Below, one piece after another: positions 36,114 through 45,990 of a DNA stretch of 64,000 nucleotides. This DNA is from JALOAT01 sp041685115 (lineage in GTDB: Bacteria > Pseudomonadota > Gammaproteobacteria > Thiohalomonadales > Thiohalomonadaceae), in NCBI GenBank assembly GCA_041685115.1, contig JAWLGK010000001.1, positions 248,001-312,000 on the forward strand, written 5' to 3'. The notes beneath the pieces were generated by a model that did no database searches, was not told the origin of the DNA, and saw nothing but the letters and a program-made list of their open reading frames with translations. Position 1 is the first letter of the stretch. Every line of letters starts with the position of its first letter. Made by a program: the position numbers and the translations under genes.

Positions 36114-37046
36114 TCACTCCGTTACACTCGGTCTGCGCCATCCCATGCGATGGAGCAGGTGAGTGGTGTGCGGCGTTTCCGGCTGGAGCGTGGTGTGCTC
36201 GATGCCGTGGCTGTCATGTAACAACCGGTTCAGCTGCGCCAGCGTGGATTGCCACTGGTTCAAATCATCCAGCACTACATGTGCGGAAAGCGCCACCTTT
36301 CCCGACGACAGCTCCCAGATATGCAGGTCGTGTACCGACGCGACGTGTGGCACACCGATCATGTCCTGCGCCACGGTCACCAAATCGATGTGCCGGGGCA
36401 CCCCTTCCATCACCACGTGCAGGCTCTCGGCGATCATGCGCAACGTGGAGTAGAGGATCAGCAGGCATACGAACACGGCAAGGAGCGGATCGATGGGCGT
36501 CCAGCCCGTGAAGTAGATGACGCCACCCGAGGTGAGTACCGCCACCGAGCCGAGCAGATCACCCATCACGTGCAACAGCGCCGCGCGGGTGTTGAGGGTG
36601 CGTTCTCCGCGCATCAGCGTCCAGGCAACCAGCACGTTCACCAGCAGACCGACGCCCGCCACTGCCATGAGCCCGCCGGCTTTCACCGGGGTGGGTGCGT
36701 TGAGGCGGTCCCAGGCCTCCACGGTGATCACCGTGATCACTGCAAACATGAACAGCGCGTTCACCAGCGCCGCGATGACCTCGGCGCGGCCGAGGCCGTA
36801 GGAGTGCCGTGCCGAAGGCGGGCGGGCGGCGAGCCAGGCGGCCGCAGCCGCGAGCCCCAGCGCCAGCGCGTCCGTGAGCATGTGGCCGGCATCACTGAGC
36901 AGGGCCAGTGAACCTGACCACAGACCGCCCGCGACCTCGACGGCGGCGAAGCCGAGGGTGAGGGTCAGTGCGTAGCGCAGGTGTCTGCCCCCGGTGCCAT
37001 GGTTGTGATGGTGGGGGCCGTGGTGGTGATGCGAGTGGGTTGCCAT
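36114..37046 (-). CDS. Cation diffusion facilitator (zinc/cadmium/cobalt exporter)
   Basis: The 310-residue CDF transporter has a His-rich N-terminus (MATHSHHHHGPHHHNHG), six predicted membrane helices with the paired metal-site motifs HMLTD (helix II) and HVMGD (helix V), and a C-terminal cytoplasmic domain (HDLHIWELSSGK). It resembles ZitB/CzcD, proton-coupled exporters of zinc and similar ions. moaC lies 43 nt upstream on the same strand, perhaps cotranscribed without a functional link. Confidence 0.92.
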   Translation of the reverse strand: MATHSHHHHGPHHHNHGTGGRHLRYALTLTLGFAAVEVAGGLWSGSLALLSDAGHMLTDALALGLAAAAAWLAARPPSARHSYGLGRAEVIAALVNALFMFAVITVITVEAWDRLNAPTPVKAGGLMAVAGVGLLVNVLVAWTLMRGERTLNTRAALLHVMGDLLGSVAVLTSGGVIYFTGWTPIDPLLAVFVCLLILYSTLRMIAESLHVVMEGVPRHIDLVTVAQDMIGVPHVASVHDLHIWELSSGKVALSAHVVLDDLNQWQSTLAQLNRLLHDSHGIEHTTLQPETPHTTHLLHRMGWRRPSVTE

Positions 37047-37089
37047 CAGGGAAAGTGTACTGCTTGGGTGCTCTATCGCGGCGCTGTGC

Positions 37090-37569
37090 TCAGGGTTCCG
37101 CGCGCCAGATGCCGGATTTGCCGCCGCTCTTTTCCAGCAAGCGCACGCCTTCGATGAGCATGCCGCGGTCCACCGCCTTGCACATGTCGTAGACGGTGAG
37201 CAGTGCGACCTGCACGGCCGTGAGCGCCTCCATTTCGACACCCGTCGACCCCACCGTTTCCGCTGTGACGCGGCAATGCACTGCTGGCGGGTTCTGTCCG
37301 GTCGTGAAGGCGAGGTCTACGTGCGTCAGTGCGACGGGATGGCAAAGTGGGATCAGCTCCGCGGTGCGCTTCGCCGCCATGATGCCCGCGATGCGTGCTA
37401 CGCCGAGCACATCGCCTTTTTTATGGCTACCTTGTTCGATCAAGGACAAGGTTTCGGCACGCATCAGGATGCGACCTTCGGCGATGGCGGTGCGGCGTGT
37501 GGCGGGCTTCGCGCCCACATCGACCATGTGGGCTTCGCCGGCGCTGTTGAAGTGGGTGAGTTCGTTCAT
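37090..37569 (-). CDS. moaC: Cyclic pyranopterin monophosphate synthase MoaC
   Basis: MoaC makes cyclic pyranopterin monophosphate from the MoaA product in molybdenum cofactor synthesis. The 159-residue protein begins MNELTHFNSAGEAHMVDVG and has GVARIAGIMAAKRT, LIPLCHPV and GVEMEALTAVQVALLTVYDMCKA. It is divergent from moaD-moaE, which continue the pathway. The start at 37569 matches E. coli MoaC; an ATG ten codons further upstream is possible but unlike the family. Confidence 0.95.
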   Translation of the reverse strand: MNELTHFNSAGEAHMVDVGAKPATRRTAIAEGRILMRAETLSLIEQGSHKKGDVLGVARIAGIMAAKRTAELIPLCHPVALTHVDLAFTTGQNPPAVHCRVTAETVGSTGVEMEALTAVQVALLTVYDMCKAVDRGMLIEGVRLLEKSGGKSGIWRAEP

Positions 37570-37640
37570 GGGGGCGCGTTGGTGGCAAGGGCGGTTCATG
37601 ATAGGCTGCCCCGAAAAGCGCTGCAAACCGGACCAAAACC

Positions 37641-37880
37641 ATGGCGATCACCGTGAAATTCTTTGCCAGCCTGCGCGAGCAGGTGGGCATGGACACCGCG
37701 TCGCGGCCCTGCCGCGGCGGCATGACGCCTGCCGACCTCTGGCGCGACGTTGTGGCCGATCGGCCGCTGCCCGGCAACGTGCTGGTGGCGGTGAACATGG
37801 ACTATGCCGCACCGGATCAACCGCTCAAGGACGGTGACGAGGTCGCCTTCTTTCCGCCCGTGACCGGAGGCGCGGCGTGA
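37641..37880 (+). CDS. moaD: Molybdopterin synthase small subunit MoaD (C-terminus GGAA)
   Basis: MoaD is the ubiquitin-like sulfur carrier of molybdopterin synthase. The 79-residue protein has VKFFASLREQVG at the start and DEVAFFPPVTGG near the end. MoaD normally ends exactly at Gly-Gly, which MoeB adenylates. Here two Ala codons follow before TGA. Read directly from 37860: GTG ACC GGA GGC GCG GCG TGA. The tail would need trimming, or the protein is unusual. The stop overlaps the moaE GTG start. Confidence 0.9.
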   Translation: MAITVKFFASLREQVGMDTASRPCRGGMTPADLWRDVVADRPLPGNVLVAVNMDYAAPDQPLKDGDEVAFFPPVTGGAA

Positions 37881-38314
37881 CCGTCGTGGTTACCGCAGAG
37901 AGCTTCGAGCCCTGGGAGGTGCTGCGTGCGCACGAGCAGTCCCTGGCGCAACGTGCGAAGGTCGGTGCATGTGCCGTGTTCGTGGGCAGCATGCGCGATT
38001 TCAATGAAGGCGACGCGGTGCACGGCATGGTGCTCGAACATTATCCCGGCATGACCGAGCGGCACCTGGCGCGCATCGTCGCTGAGGCAAAGGCACGCTG
38101 GACGCTGGAGGATGTGCTGGTGGTGCACCGCACGGGCGAGTTGCTGCCGTCGGATCCGATCGTGCTGGTAGCGGTATGGTCCGGCCATCGCCGCGAGGCC
38201 TTCGAGGCCTGCCGCCACGTCATGGAAGATCTTAAGTCGAAGGCGCCATTCTGGAAGAAGGAACGGCTTGAGACGGGCGTGCGCTGGGTCGAGCACAACA
38301 CCCCGGGTCAATGA
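37877..38314 (+). CDS. moaE: Molybdopterin synthase catalytic subunit MoaE
   Basis: MoaE uses thiocarboxylated MoaD to add the dithiolene sulfurs to precursor Z. The 145-residue protein has ACAVFVGSMRDFNEG, LEHYPGMTERHL, VLVVHRTGELLPSD and the active-site lysines in LKSKAPFWKKE. It starts with GTG overlapping the moaD stop (GTGA), so the pair is translationally coupled. Confidence 0.95.
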   Translation: MTVVVTAESFEPWEVLRAHEQSLAQRAKVGACAVFVGSMRDFNEGDAVHGMVLEHYPGMTERHLARIVAEAKARWTLEDVLVVHRTGELLPSDPIVLVAVWSGHRREAFEACRHVMEDLKSKAPFWKKERLETGVRWVEHNTPGQ

Positions 38315-38326
38315 AAGGACACTGAC

Positions 38327-38722
38327 ATGACGCATCTCAGCAAGGCACAGCTGGCGGAGCTCAAGCAGGCGCTGCTGGAAGCGCGCCAGCAACTGCGCGT
38401 CGATATCCGTGACGAACTGATGCGCTCGGATGATGAGCATTATGCCGACCTGGCCGGCCAGGCCCATGACCCGGGTGACGAGTCCATTGCGGACCTGCTG
38501 GTGGACAGCAACATCGCGGCGGTCGGCCGCTACATCGCGGAACTGCGCGAAGTGGAGGCCGCCCTCGAACGCATGGACATGGGCAGCTACGGGCGCTGTG
38601 AAGAGTGTGACGAGGAAATACCCTACGAGCGGCTGAAGGTTCAGCCCACCGCGCGCCGCGACGTGGAGCACCAGGCTCGCCACGAGCAGGCCTTCGGCGA
38701 GTCCCACACGCCCCGCATGTAA
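38327..38722 (+). CDS. DksA/TraR-family protein with an altered zinc finger
   Basis: The 131-residue protein has the DksA/TraR layout: a coiled-coil region (LAELKQALLEARQQL to AALERMDMGSYGRC) and a C-terminal zinc-finger region. The first pair CEEC is intact, but the second pair of the canonical CxxC...CxxC finger is replaced, reading RRDVEH. Such proteins can bind the secondary channel of RNA polymerase and affect the stringent response. The coiled-coil tip has DPGDES where DksA has Asp residues important for activity. It is 12 nt after moaE with AAAGGAC before the start, and is followed by a terminator. Confidence 0.85.
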   Translation: MTHLSKAQLAELKQALLEARQQLRVDIRDELMRSDDEHYADLAGQAHDPGDESIADLLVDSNIAAVGRYIAELREVEAALERMDMGSYGRCEECDEEIPYERLKVQPTARRDVEHQARHEQAFGESHTPRM

Positions 38723-38736
38723 GTGACGGTGCGAAT

Positions 38737-38765
38737 GAAAAAGGGAGGCTGAGCCTCCCTTTTTA
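38737..38765. terminator. Intrinsic terminator between dksA-like gene and ppa (bidirectional)
   Basis: AAAAAGGGAGGCT-GAGCCTCCCTTTTT is an 11-bp stem with an A-run on one side and a T-run on the other. It can therefore terminate both the moaDE-dksA-like transcript and the convergent ppa transcript. Confidence 0.92.
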
Positions 38766-38782
38766 TGCCGGATCGGTATCGC

Positions 38783-39331
38783 TCAGAACTTCGGCTTGAC
38801 CGGCGCGTCCCTGTACATCTGCACGCTGGCCATGATCTCGGCCTTGGCCGCTTCGACGCCTTCCCAGCCCTGCACGCGCACCCACTTACCCTCGTCCAGG
38901 TCCTTGTAATGTTCAAAGAAATGGGCGATCTGGTCGCGCAATGCCGGGGACACGTCGTCGATGTCTCTCACCTGACGGAACGTGCGGCACAGCTTGTCGA
39001 TGGGTACCGCCAGCACCTTGGCGTCGTCGCCGGATTCGTCGGTCATCTTCAGCACGCCTACCGGGCGGCAACGAATCACTGAACCGGGAATCAGCGGTAC
39101 CGGGGTCACCACCAGCACGTCCACCGGATCACCGTCGTTGGACAACGTATGCGGCACGTAGCCGTAGTTGCACGGATAATGCATGGCCGTGCTCATGAAG
39201 CGATCCACGTACATGGCCCCGGTGTCCTTGTCGACCTCGTATTTCACGGGGTCGCTATGGGCGGGGATCTCAATGATCACGTTGACGTCATTGGGGACGT
39301 CCTGGCCGGACGTGACGCGGTCCAAATTCAT
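38783..39331 (-). CDS. ppa: Inorganic pyrophosphatase (family I)
   Basis: Ppa hydrolyses PPi to phosphate in the cytosol. The 182-residue protein has NVIIEIPAHSDPVKYEVDK and the metal-binding signature NDGDPVDVLVVTP, plus VRDIDDVSP and HYKDLDEGKWV. It lies downstream of pfp-hppA on the same strand but is separated by a terminator, so it has its own or read-through expression. The start MNLDRVTSG matches the family. Confidence 0.95.
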   Translation of the reverse strand: MNLDRVTSGQDVPNDVNVIIEIPAHSDPVKYEVDKDTGAMYVDRFMSTAMHYPCNYGYVPHTLSNDGDPVDVLVVTPVPLIPGSVIRCRPVGVLKMTDESGDDAKVLAVPIDKLCRTFRQVRDIDDVSPALRDQIAHFFEHYKDLDEGKWVRVQGWEGVEAAKAEIMASVQMYRDAPVKPKF

Positions 39332-39361
39332 CGGGGAAAAACCTCGTGGGGAGCGGAAAAT

Positions 39362-39391
39362 GAAAAAGGCCGGCATTATATACCGGCCTTA
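39362..39391 (-). terminator. Intrinsic terminator after hppA, with a TATAAT in the loop
   Basis: On the minus strand AAGGCCGG and CCGGCCTT enclose the loop TATATAATG and are followed by a T-run. It lies 57 nt after the hppA stop. The loop contains a perfect TATAAT, with a weak -35-like TTTATC 17 nt before it, so the element may also hold the ppa promoter. Confidence 0.85.
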
Positions 39392-39447
39392 TCACCCGAT
39401 AAACGCTCGGAGGGGCGACCCGCGGCGTGCGCCGCGGGTCGGAGACC

Positions 39448-41475
<2,028 letters not shown>

Positions 41476-41588
41476 ACTTCCTCCCTAGCTACCCTAACAG
41501 TTGTTTAGTCTTGTTCTCGTCAAAAGGCTCCGTCGAACTGCTTCTCTCACTTAAACAAAAACCCAGCGGCGCGTCCGTCGCGGGTCCG

Positions 41589-42851
41589 TCAACTGGCCCC
41601 GAAAGGGGCCAGCTTCTTGGGCACCGGCACGTTCTTGAGCTTCACATACTGAGGCAGACCATTCCGGTAAGGCGGATAGTCCTCCCCTTTTACCAATGGG
41701 GCAAGATAGGCGCGACAGGCGGGGGTGATGCCGAAGCCGTCCCGGCTGATGTAACTGCGCGGCAGCTTCTTCTCCTTGTTGGCCACATCGGCCAGTTTGG
41801 CCTCGCCAATGGTCCAGCGGTAAGGCCGATCCGACTTGCGGATGATGGCGGGCATCACGGCATTCTTGCCCGCGAGGGCGAACTCCACGGCGGCCTTGCC
41901 CACCGCATAGGCCTGGCTCACGTCCGTAGCCGAGGCGATATGGCGGGCCGAGCGCTGCAGGTAGTCGGCCACTGCCCAGTGGTATTTCAGTTTCAGACGA
42001 TTACGCACCAGCCCGGCGATGACCGGCGCCGCGCCGCCCAGTTGGGCGTGGCCGAATGCGTCGCGCATGCCCGTCTCGGCGATGAACTTGCCGTCCTTGC
42101 CGCGCACGCCTTCGGAGACCACCACGGCGCAGTAGCCGTATTTCTTTACCGTCCCCTCCACCTTGGCCAGAAAACGCTCTTCTTCGAACTCCACCTCTGG
42201 CAGCAGGATGACGTGGGGCGCGTCACCTTCCTCCTCGGCGGCGAGCCCCGCGGCAGCGGCGATCCAGCCTGCATGACGGCCCATGACTTCCAGCACGAAC
42301 ACCTTGGTGGAGGTTGCGGCCATGGACGCCACGTCGAAGCCGGCCTCGCGAATGGACACGGCCACGTACTTGGCCACCGAGCCGAAGCCGGGACAGGTGT
42401 CGGTGATCGGCAGGTCGTTGTCGACGGTCTTGGGGACGTGGATGGCCTGGATGGGATAGCCGAGGCTCGATGCCAGCTGTGACACCTTCAGGCAGGTGTC
42501 GGCCGAGTCACCGCCGCCGTTATAGAAGAAGTAGCCGATCTTGTGGGCGCGGAAGACCTCGATGAGGCGCTCGTACTCGGCTCGGTTCTCGTCCAGGCCC
42601 TTGAGCTTGTAGCGCGCTGAGCCGAAGGCGCCCGCGGGCGTATGACGCAAAGCGGCGATGGTGCGGGCCGACTCGCGGGAGGTGTCGATGAGGTCTTCAT
42701 GCAGTGCACCGAGGATGCCATTGCGCCCCGCATAGAGCTTGCCGATGTGCTCCTTATGCGCGCGGGCGGTCTCGACCACGCCGCAGGCACTTGCGTTGAT
42801 GACCGCCGTGACCCCGCCGGACTGCGCATAAAAGGCATTCATCTTTGCCAT
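41589..42851 (-). CDS. pfp: Pyrophosphate-dependent 6-phosphofructokinase
   Basis: Pfp reversibly phosphorylates fructose-6-phosphate (and in related enzymes sedoheptulose-7-phosphate) using PPi. The 420-residue protein starts MAKMNAFYAQSGGVTAVINA after GAGGAGG. In NGGGDSADT the Asp that excludes ATP is present (ATP enzymes have GGDGS). PKTVDNDL has the PPi-type Lys in place of the ATP-type Gly. MGRHAGWIAA is the substrate-binding signature. It precedes hppA, which makes or uses PPi at the membrane; pfp-hppA pairs are known from methanotrophs. Confidence 0.94.
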   Translation of the reverse strand: MAKMNAFYAQSGGVTAVINASACGVVETARAHKEHIGKLYAGRNGILGALHEDLIDTSRESARTIAALRHTPAGAFGSARYKLKGLDENRAEYERLIEVFRAHKIGYFFYNGGGDSADTCLKVSQLASSLGYPIQAIHVPKTVDNDLPITDTCPGFGSVAKYVAVSIREAGFDVASMAATSTKVFVLEVMGRHAGWIAAAAGLAAEEEGDAPHVILLPEVEFEEERFLAKVEGTVKKYGYCAVVVSEGVRGKDGKFIAETGMRDAFGHAQLGGAAPVIAGLVRNRLKLKYHWAVADYLQRSARHIASATDVSQAYAVGKAAVEFALAGKNAVMPAIIRKSDRPYRWTIGEAKLADVANKEKKLPRSYISRDGFGITPACRAYLAPLVKGEDYPPYRNGLPQYVKLKNVPVPKKLAPFGAS

Positions 42852-43196
42852 GGTGCTTGCCTCCTCGCAAGGCTCGATGGGTGCGCTCCTCCGCACATCG
42901 GCGGATCGAGCATCCCGTTCCCTAACCATGTTTCCGCGCCACGAACATCGCATCGCGGAAAAAATACGAGACCGTGATCGCGTTCAGTGCGTGACATCCG
43001 CCTTGCAGCTATAGACACGCTGCTTTCGATGAGGCATCCTCGCACGCGCTTTTATCCGTAGCCTCATTGACTTGTTTGTGACTCTCAGATTAGCTTAATC
43101 GCAATGTGCCTACCGTCGTCTCACTATGGGCAGTTGCATTGAGCGGGCGACGGACTACGGAAGCAAAAAATAAGGGCACTTTGGAGAACACCGAAC
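42852..43196. other. 345-nt intergenic region between divergent pfp and adk
   Basis: No gene is seen here. A TTGACT at 43067-43072 followed 17 nt later by TTAGCT (43090) and TTAAT is a candidate sigma-70 promoter reading toward adk, with a good -35 and a poor -10. ACTTTGGAGAACACCGAAC directly before adk supplies its ribosome-binding site. No riboswitch-like or repeat structure was recognised. Confidence 0.5.
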
Positions 43197-44729
43197 ATGA
43201 GAATCGTACTGCTCGGCGCACCGGGGTCCGGAAAAGGGACGCAGGCGAAGCTGCTGGTGGAGAAGTACAAGGTCCCACAGATCTCCACGGGTGATCTGCT
43301 GAGGGCCGCAGTCGTCACCGGCACCCCCCTCGGACTGAGGGCCAAGGAAGCAATGGAAGCGGGCCAGCTGGTGAGTGACGAAATCGTCCTCGGTATCATC
43401 CGGGAACGCCTCGCCGAACCAGACGCCCAGAAGGGCTTCATCCTCGACGGATTCCCCCGCAATATTCCCCAGGCCGAAGCGCTTGACGCCATGCTGCAGT
43501 CAGTGGGTATGCCCCTTCAGGGGGCAATCCTCATCGACGTGGATTTTGACGTCCTGATGCAGCGCCTGACGGGGCGGCGGACCTGCGCCTCCTGCGGCCA
43601 GATGTACAACATTTATACGTCCCCGCCCCAGCTGGATGACCGCTGCGACAAGTGCGGCGGTGACCTGCGCCACCGTGCGGATGACAACGAGGAAACCATC
43701 GGCAACCGTCTGCGCGTCTATACCGCCCAGACTGCTCCGCTGGTCGAGTATTTCCGCTCTCAAGGCAAGCTCTACACCATCGACGGGGTAGGCGAGATCG
43801 AAGACATCTTCGCGCAAGTGGATGCTGTCGTCGCTTCCCTCCCGGCCGGCCTTGCCGAGCAGCAACCGGCTGAACCGAAGGTGCCGTCCGTCAAGAAGGC
43901 AGCTGCGGGGAAGACGACCACACCTGAGAAGAAGCCAGAGGAGAAAGCAACGGTGAGTAACGTGGGCGCGGGTGAAGAACTGACTGCCACGGCCGAGCAG
44001 GCCCCGGCAGCCGAGACGAAGGCGGCCGCCAAAAAGGCGCCTGCCAAACGCAAGGCGACGACCAAGAAGGCGGTAGCCAAGAAGGCTGCACCGAAGAAGG
44101 CCGCCGCCAAGAAGGCTGCGCCGAAGAAGGCCGCCGCCAAGAAGGCTGCACCGAAGAAGGCTGCCGCCAAGAAGGCTGCGCCGAAGAAGGCCGCCGCCAA
44201 GAAGGCTGCACCGAAGAAGGCCGCCGCCAAGAAGGCTGCACCGAAGAAGGCCGCCGCCAAGAAGGCTGCACCGAAGAAGGCCGCCGCCAAGAAGGCTGCA
44301 CCGAAGAAGGCCGTCAAGAAGGCTGCACCGAAGAAGGCCGTCAAGAAGGCTGCACCGAAGAAGGCCGTCAAGAAGGCTGCACCGAAGAAGGCCGTAGCCA
44401 AGAAGGCTGCGCCGAAGAAGGCCGTCAAGAAGGCTGCGCCGAAGAAGGCTGTCAAGAAGGCTGCGCCGAAGAAGGCTGCCGCCAAGAAGGCTGCGCCGAA
44501 GAAGGCCGTAGCCAAGAAGGCTGCGCCGAAGAAGGCCGTCAAGAAGGCTGCGCCGAAGAAGGCGGCCGCCAAGAAGGCTGCACCGAAGAAGGCTGCTGCC
44601 AAAAAGTCAGTGCTGAAGAAGAAAGTCGCAGTCAAGAAGGCCGCACCGAAGAAGGCTGCGGCGAAGAAGGCACCCGCCAAGCGTGGTGCTGCGAAGAAGG
44701 CACCGCGCAAGGCCGCCAGGCGCAAGTAA
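43197..44729 (+). CDS. adk: Adenylate kinase fused to a long KAAPKK-repeat histone H1-like tail
   Basis: Residues 1 to about 217 are a complete adenylate kinase (ATP + AMP to 2 ADP). Visible are the P-loop GAPGSGKGTQ, the AMP-site STGDLLR and ILDGFPRNIPQAEAL, and a four-Cys zinc LID (Cys130, 133, 150, 153). The same frame then continues without a stop. A linker (about 218-290; PSVKKAAAGKTTTPEKK, then acidic VSNVGAGEELTATAEQ) leads to 18 uninterrupted repeats of AAAKKAAPKK or AVKKAAPKK (residues 292-465) and a basic end (KAPRKAARRK). Normal adenylate kinases have 210-220 residues. Such tails occur in H1-like and AlgP-like DNA-binding proteins. The fusion would place an ATP/ADP/AMP-balancing enzyme on the nucleoid or another polyanion. 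A GTG at 43953 with AGAGGAG 9 nt ahead could also start a separate tail protein. Confidence 0.92.
   Translation: MRIVLLGAPGSGKGTQAKLLVEKYKVPQISTGDLLRAAVVTGTPLGLRAKEAMEAGQLVSDEIVLGIIRERLAEPDAQKGFILDGFPRNIPQAEALDAMLQSVGMPLQGAILIDVDFDVLMQRLTGRRTCASCGQMYNIYTSPPQLDDRCDKCGGDLRHRADDNEETIGNRLRVYTAQTAPLVEYFRSQGKLYTIDGVGEIEDIFAQVDAVVASLPAGLAEQQPAEPKVPSVKKAAAGKTTTPEKKPEEKATVSNVGAGEELTATAEQAPAAETKAAAKKAPAKRKATTKKAVAKKAAPKKAAAKKAAPKKAAAKKAAPKKAAAKKAAPKKAAAKKAAPKKAAAKKAAPKKAAAKKAAPKKAAAKKAAPKKAVKKAAPKKAVKKAAPKKAVKKAAPKKAVAKKAAPKKAVKKAAPKKAVKKAAPKKAAAKKAAPKKAVAKKAAPKKAVKKAAPKKAAAKKAAPKKAAAKKSVLKKKVAVKKAAPKKAAAKKAPAKRGAAKKAPRKAARRK
44070..44591 (+). repeat. Tandem 30/27-nt repeat encoding KAAPKK units in adk
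   Basis: Eighteen head-to-tail units are present: 12 of 30 nt (AAAKKAAPKK or AVAKKAAPKK) and 6 of 27 nt (AVKKAAPKK), 522 nt in all. Units are nearly identical at the DNA level (differences such as GCA/GCG for one Ala), so the array has probably expanded recently and may vary in copy number in frame. Both unit lengths are multiples of three, so gain or loss keeps the frame. Confidence 0.95.
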
Positions 44730-44828
44730 CGGTTTGCCACGCCCCGCTCCGGCGGGATGGCGTCACTCCGGGGCGGGTCATCGAGCCCGCCCACCTGCCT
44801 CTCGGGCAGTGGCCTTTCTCGGGTGGGT

Positions 44829-45968
44829 TCAGCGCCGCGGCTGACTGCGGCGCTCCATCCATAAATCCAACGCGCCCCAGACCCATTCCTGCAGGCGTGC
44901 CCAGCGTGAACGCCGCGCCCAGTCGGCGGGTGATATCTCGACGCTGTCGCCGAAATCCCTCTCGAAGAATTCCTGCACGCCCGCGGCGAAGCCCACGTCG
45001 GCGACCTCCTGGTTGGCCTCGAGATTCCAGCGGAAGTTCCAGCGGTCCACGTTACTCGAACCGATGGATACCCAGTTGTCGCACAGCTGCACCTTGGCGT
45101 GCAGGAACCGGGGCTGGTATTCGAAAATACGCACACCTGCGCGCAGCAGCTGACCGTAGAAACGTCGGCCGGCATGGCGTACCGCAGGGTGATCGGTGTG
45201 GGGGCCGGTGAGCAACAGGCGCACATCGACCCCGGCGCGTGCCGCCTGACGGAGGGCGCGGCGTAAACGGCGCGCCGGAATGAAGTAGGCCGTGGCGATC
45301 CATACGCGCCGTTCCGCGGCGCGCACACGTTTGAGCAGTGCGCCCTTGATTTCGGTGCGCTGCAGTCCTGCACTGATGGCAACCCGCCCCACCTGTGGAC
45401 CCATCGGTCGACGGCTGGCCGGGGGCAGTGTCAGGGCGGTGCGTGACCAGAGGTTCCAGGTGCGCGCAAAGCTCAGCTGCCAGTCGGCGACGACGGGACC
45501 TTCGATACGGATAGCGGTGTCGTGCCAGGGAGCACCCTCAATGGGCGCGAAGGCGTCGGTGAGCCCCATACCGCCGACGAAGGCGGTCACACCGTCCACC
45601 ACCAGGAGCTTGCGATGGTTGCGGAACAGGTTGTGACGCACGCGCGTGAAACGCAGCGGGTTGTAATGGGTGAGGTGGATGCCGCCATCGCGCAGGCGCT
45701 GGCGGTCGCGACGTGACAGGGCGAGGCAACCGAAGTCGTCGAGCAGCAGGTACACGGCCGCGCCCCTTGCCCTGGCTGCCAGCAACGCCTCGATGAAGCG
45801 GTTGGCCACTGCGCCGGACTCAAACAGATAGACCTCAAGCAGGATGGTCTCGCGCGCCTTCGCGAGCGCCGCGAGCATGGCCGGAAAAAACGCCGGGCCG
45901 TCCACCAGCAGTTCGAAACGGTTGCCCGCGCGCCAGGGAAACCGATGGGGCAGTTGCTTCAATTCCAT
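44829..45968 (-). CDS. Cardiolipin synthase-like phospholipase D family protein (ClsB/ClsC-like)
   Basis: The 379-residue protein has two PLD half-sites. The first is RNHRKLLVVDG, and the second is FLHAKVQLCDNWVSIGSSN, each with the HxK catalytic pair. It lacks N-terminal membrane helices, like ClsB and unlike ClsA. It probably condenses phosphatidylglycerol (or PG and PE) to cardiolipin at the inner membrane. It lies 22 nt downstream of rnd on the same strand and converges on adk. Confidence 0.88.
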   Translation of the reverse strand: MELKQLPHRFPWRAGNRFELLVDGPAFFPAMLAALAKARETILLEVYLFESGAVANRFIEALLAARARGAAVYLLLDDFGCLALSRRDRQRLRDGGIHLTHYNPLRFTRVRHNLFRNHRKLLVVDGVTAFVGGMGLTDAFAPIEGAPWHDTAIRIEGPVVADWQLSFARTWNLWSRTALTLPPASRRPMGPQVGRVAISAGLQRTEIKGALLKRVRAAERRVWIATAYFIPARRLRRALRQAARAGVDVRLLLTGPHTDHPAVRHAGRRFYGQLLRAGVRIFEYQPRFLHAKVQLCDNWVSIGSSNVDRWNFRWNLEANQEVADVGFAAGVQEFFERDFGDSVEISPADWARRSRWARLQEWVWGALDLWMERRSQPRR

Positions 45969-45990
45969 GGCAGATGCCCGCCCGCGCAGA

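Noticed and set aside
44070..44591. CRISPR-like periodic repeat
   Set aside because: Units are contiguous with no unique spacers, and the array is in frame within a coding region.
43772..45382. 536-codon frame on the minus strand with FFGAAFLAAA repeats
   Set aside because: It is the antisense reading of the KAAPKK repeat in adk and runs into the cardiolipin synthase-like gene in another frame. The plus-strand frame has the adenylate kinase and a ribosome-binding site.
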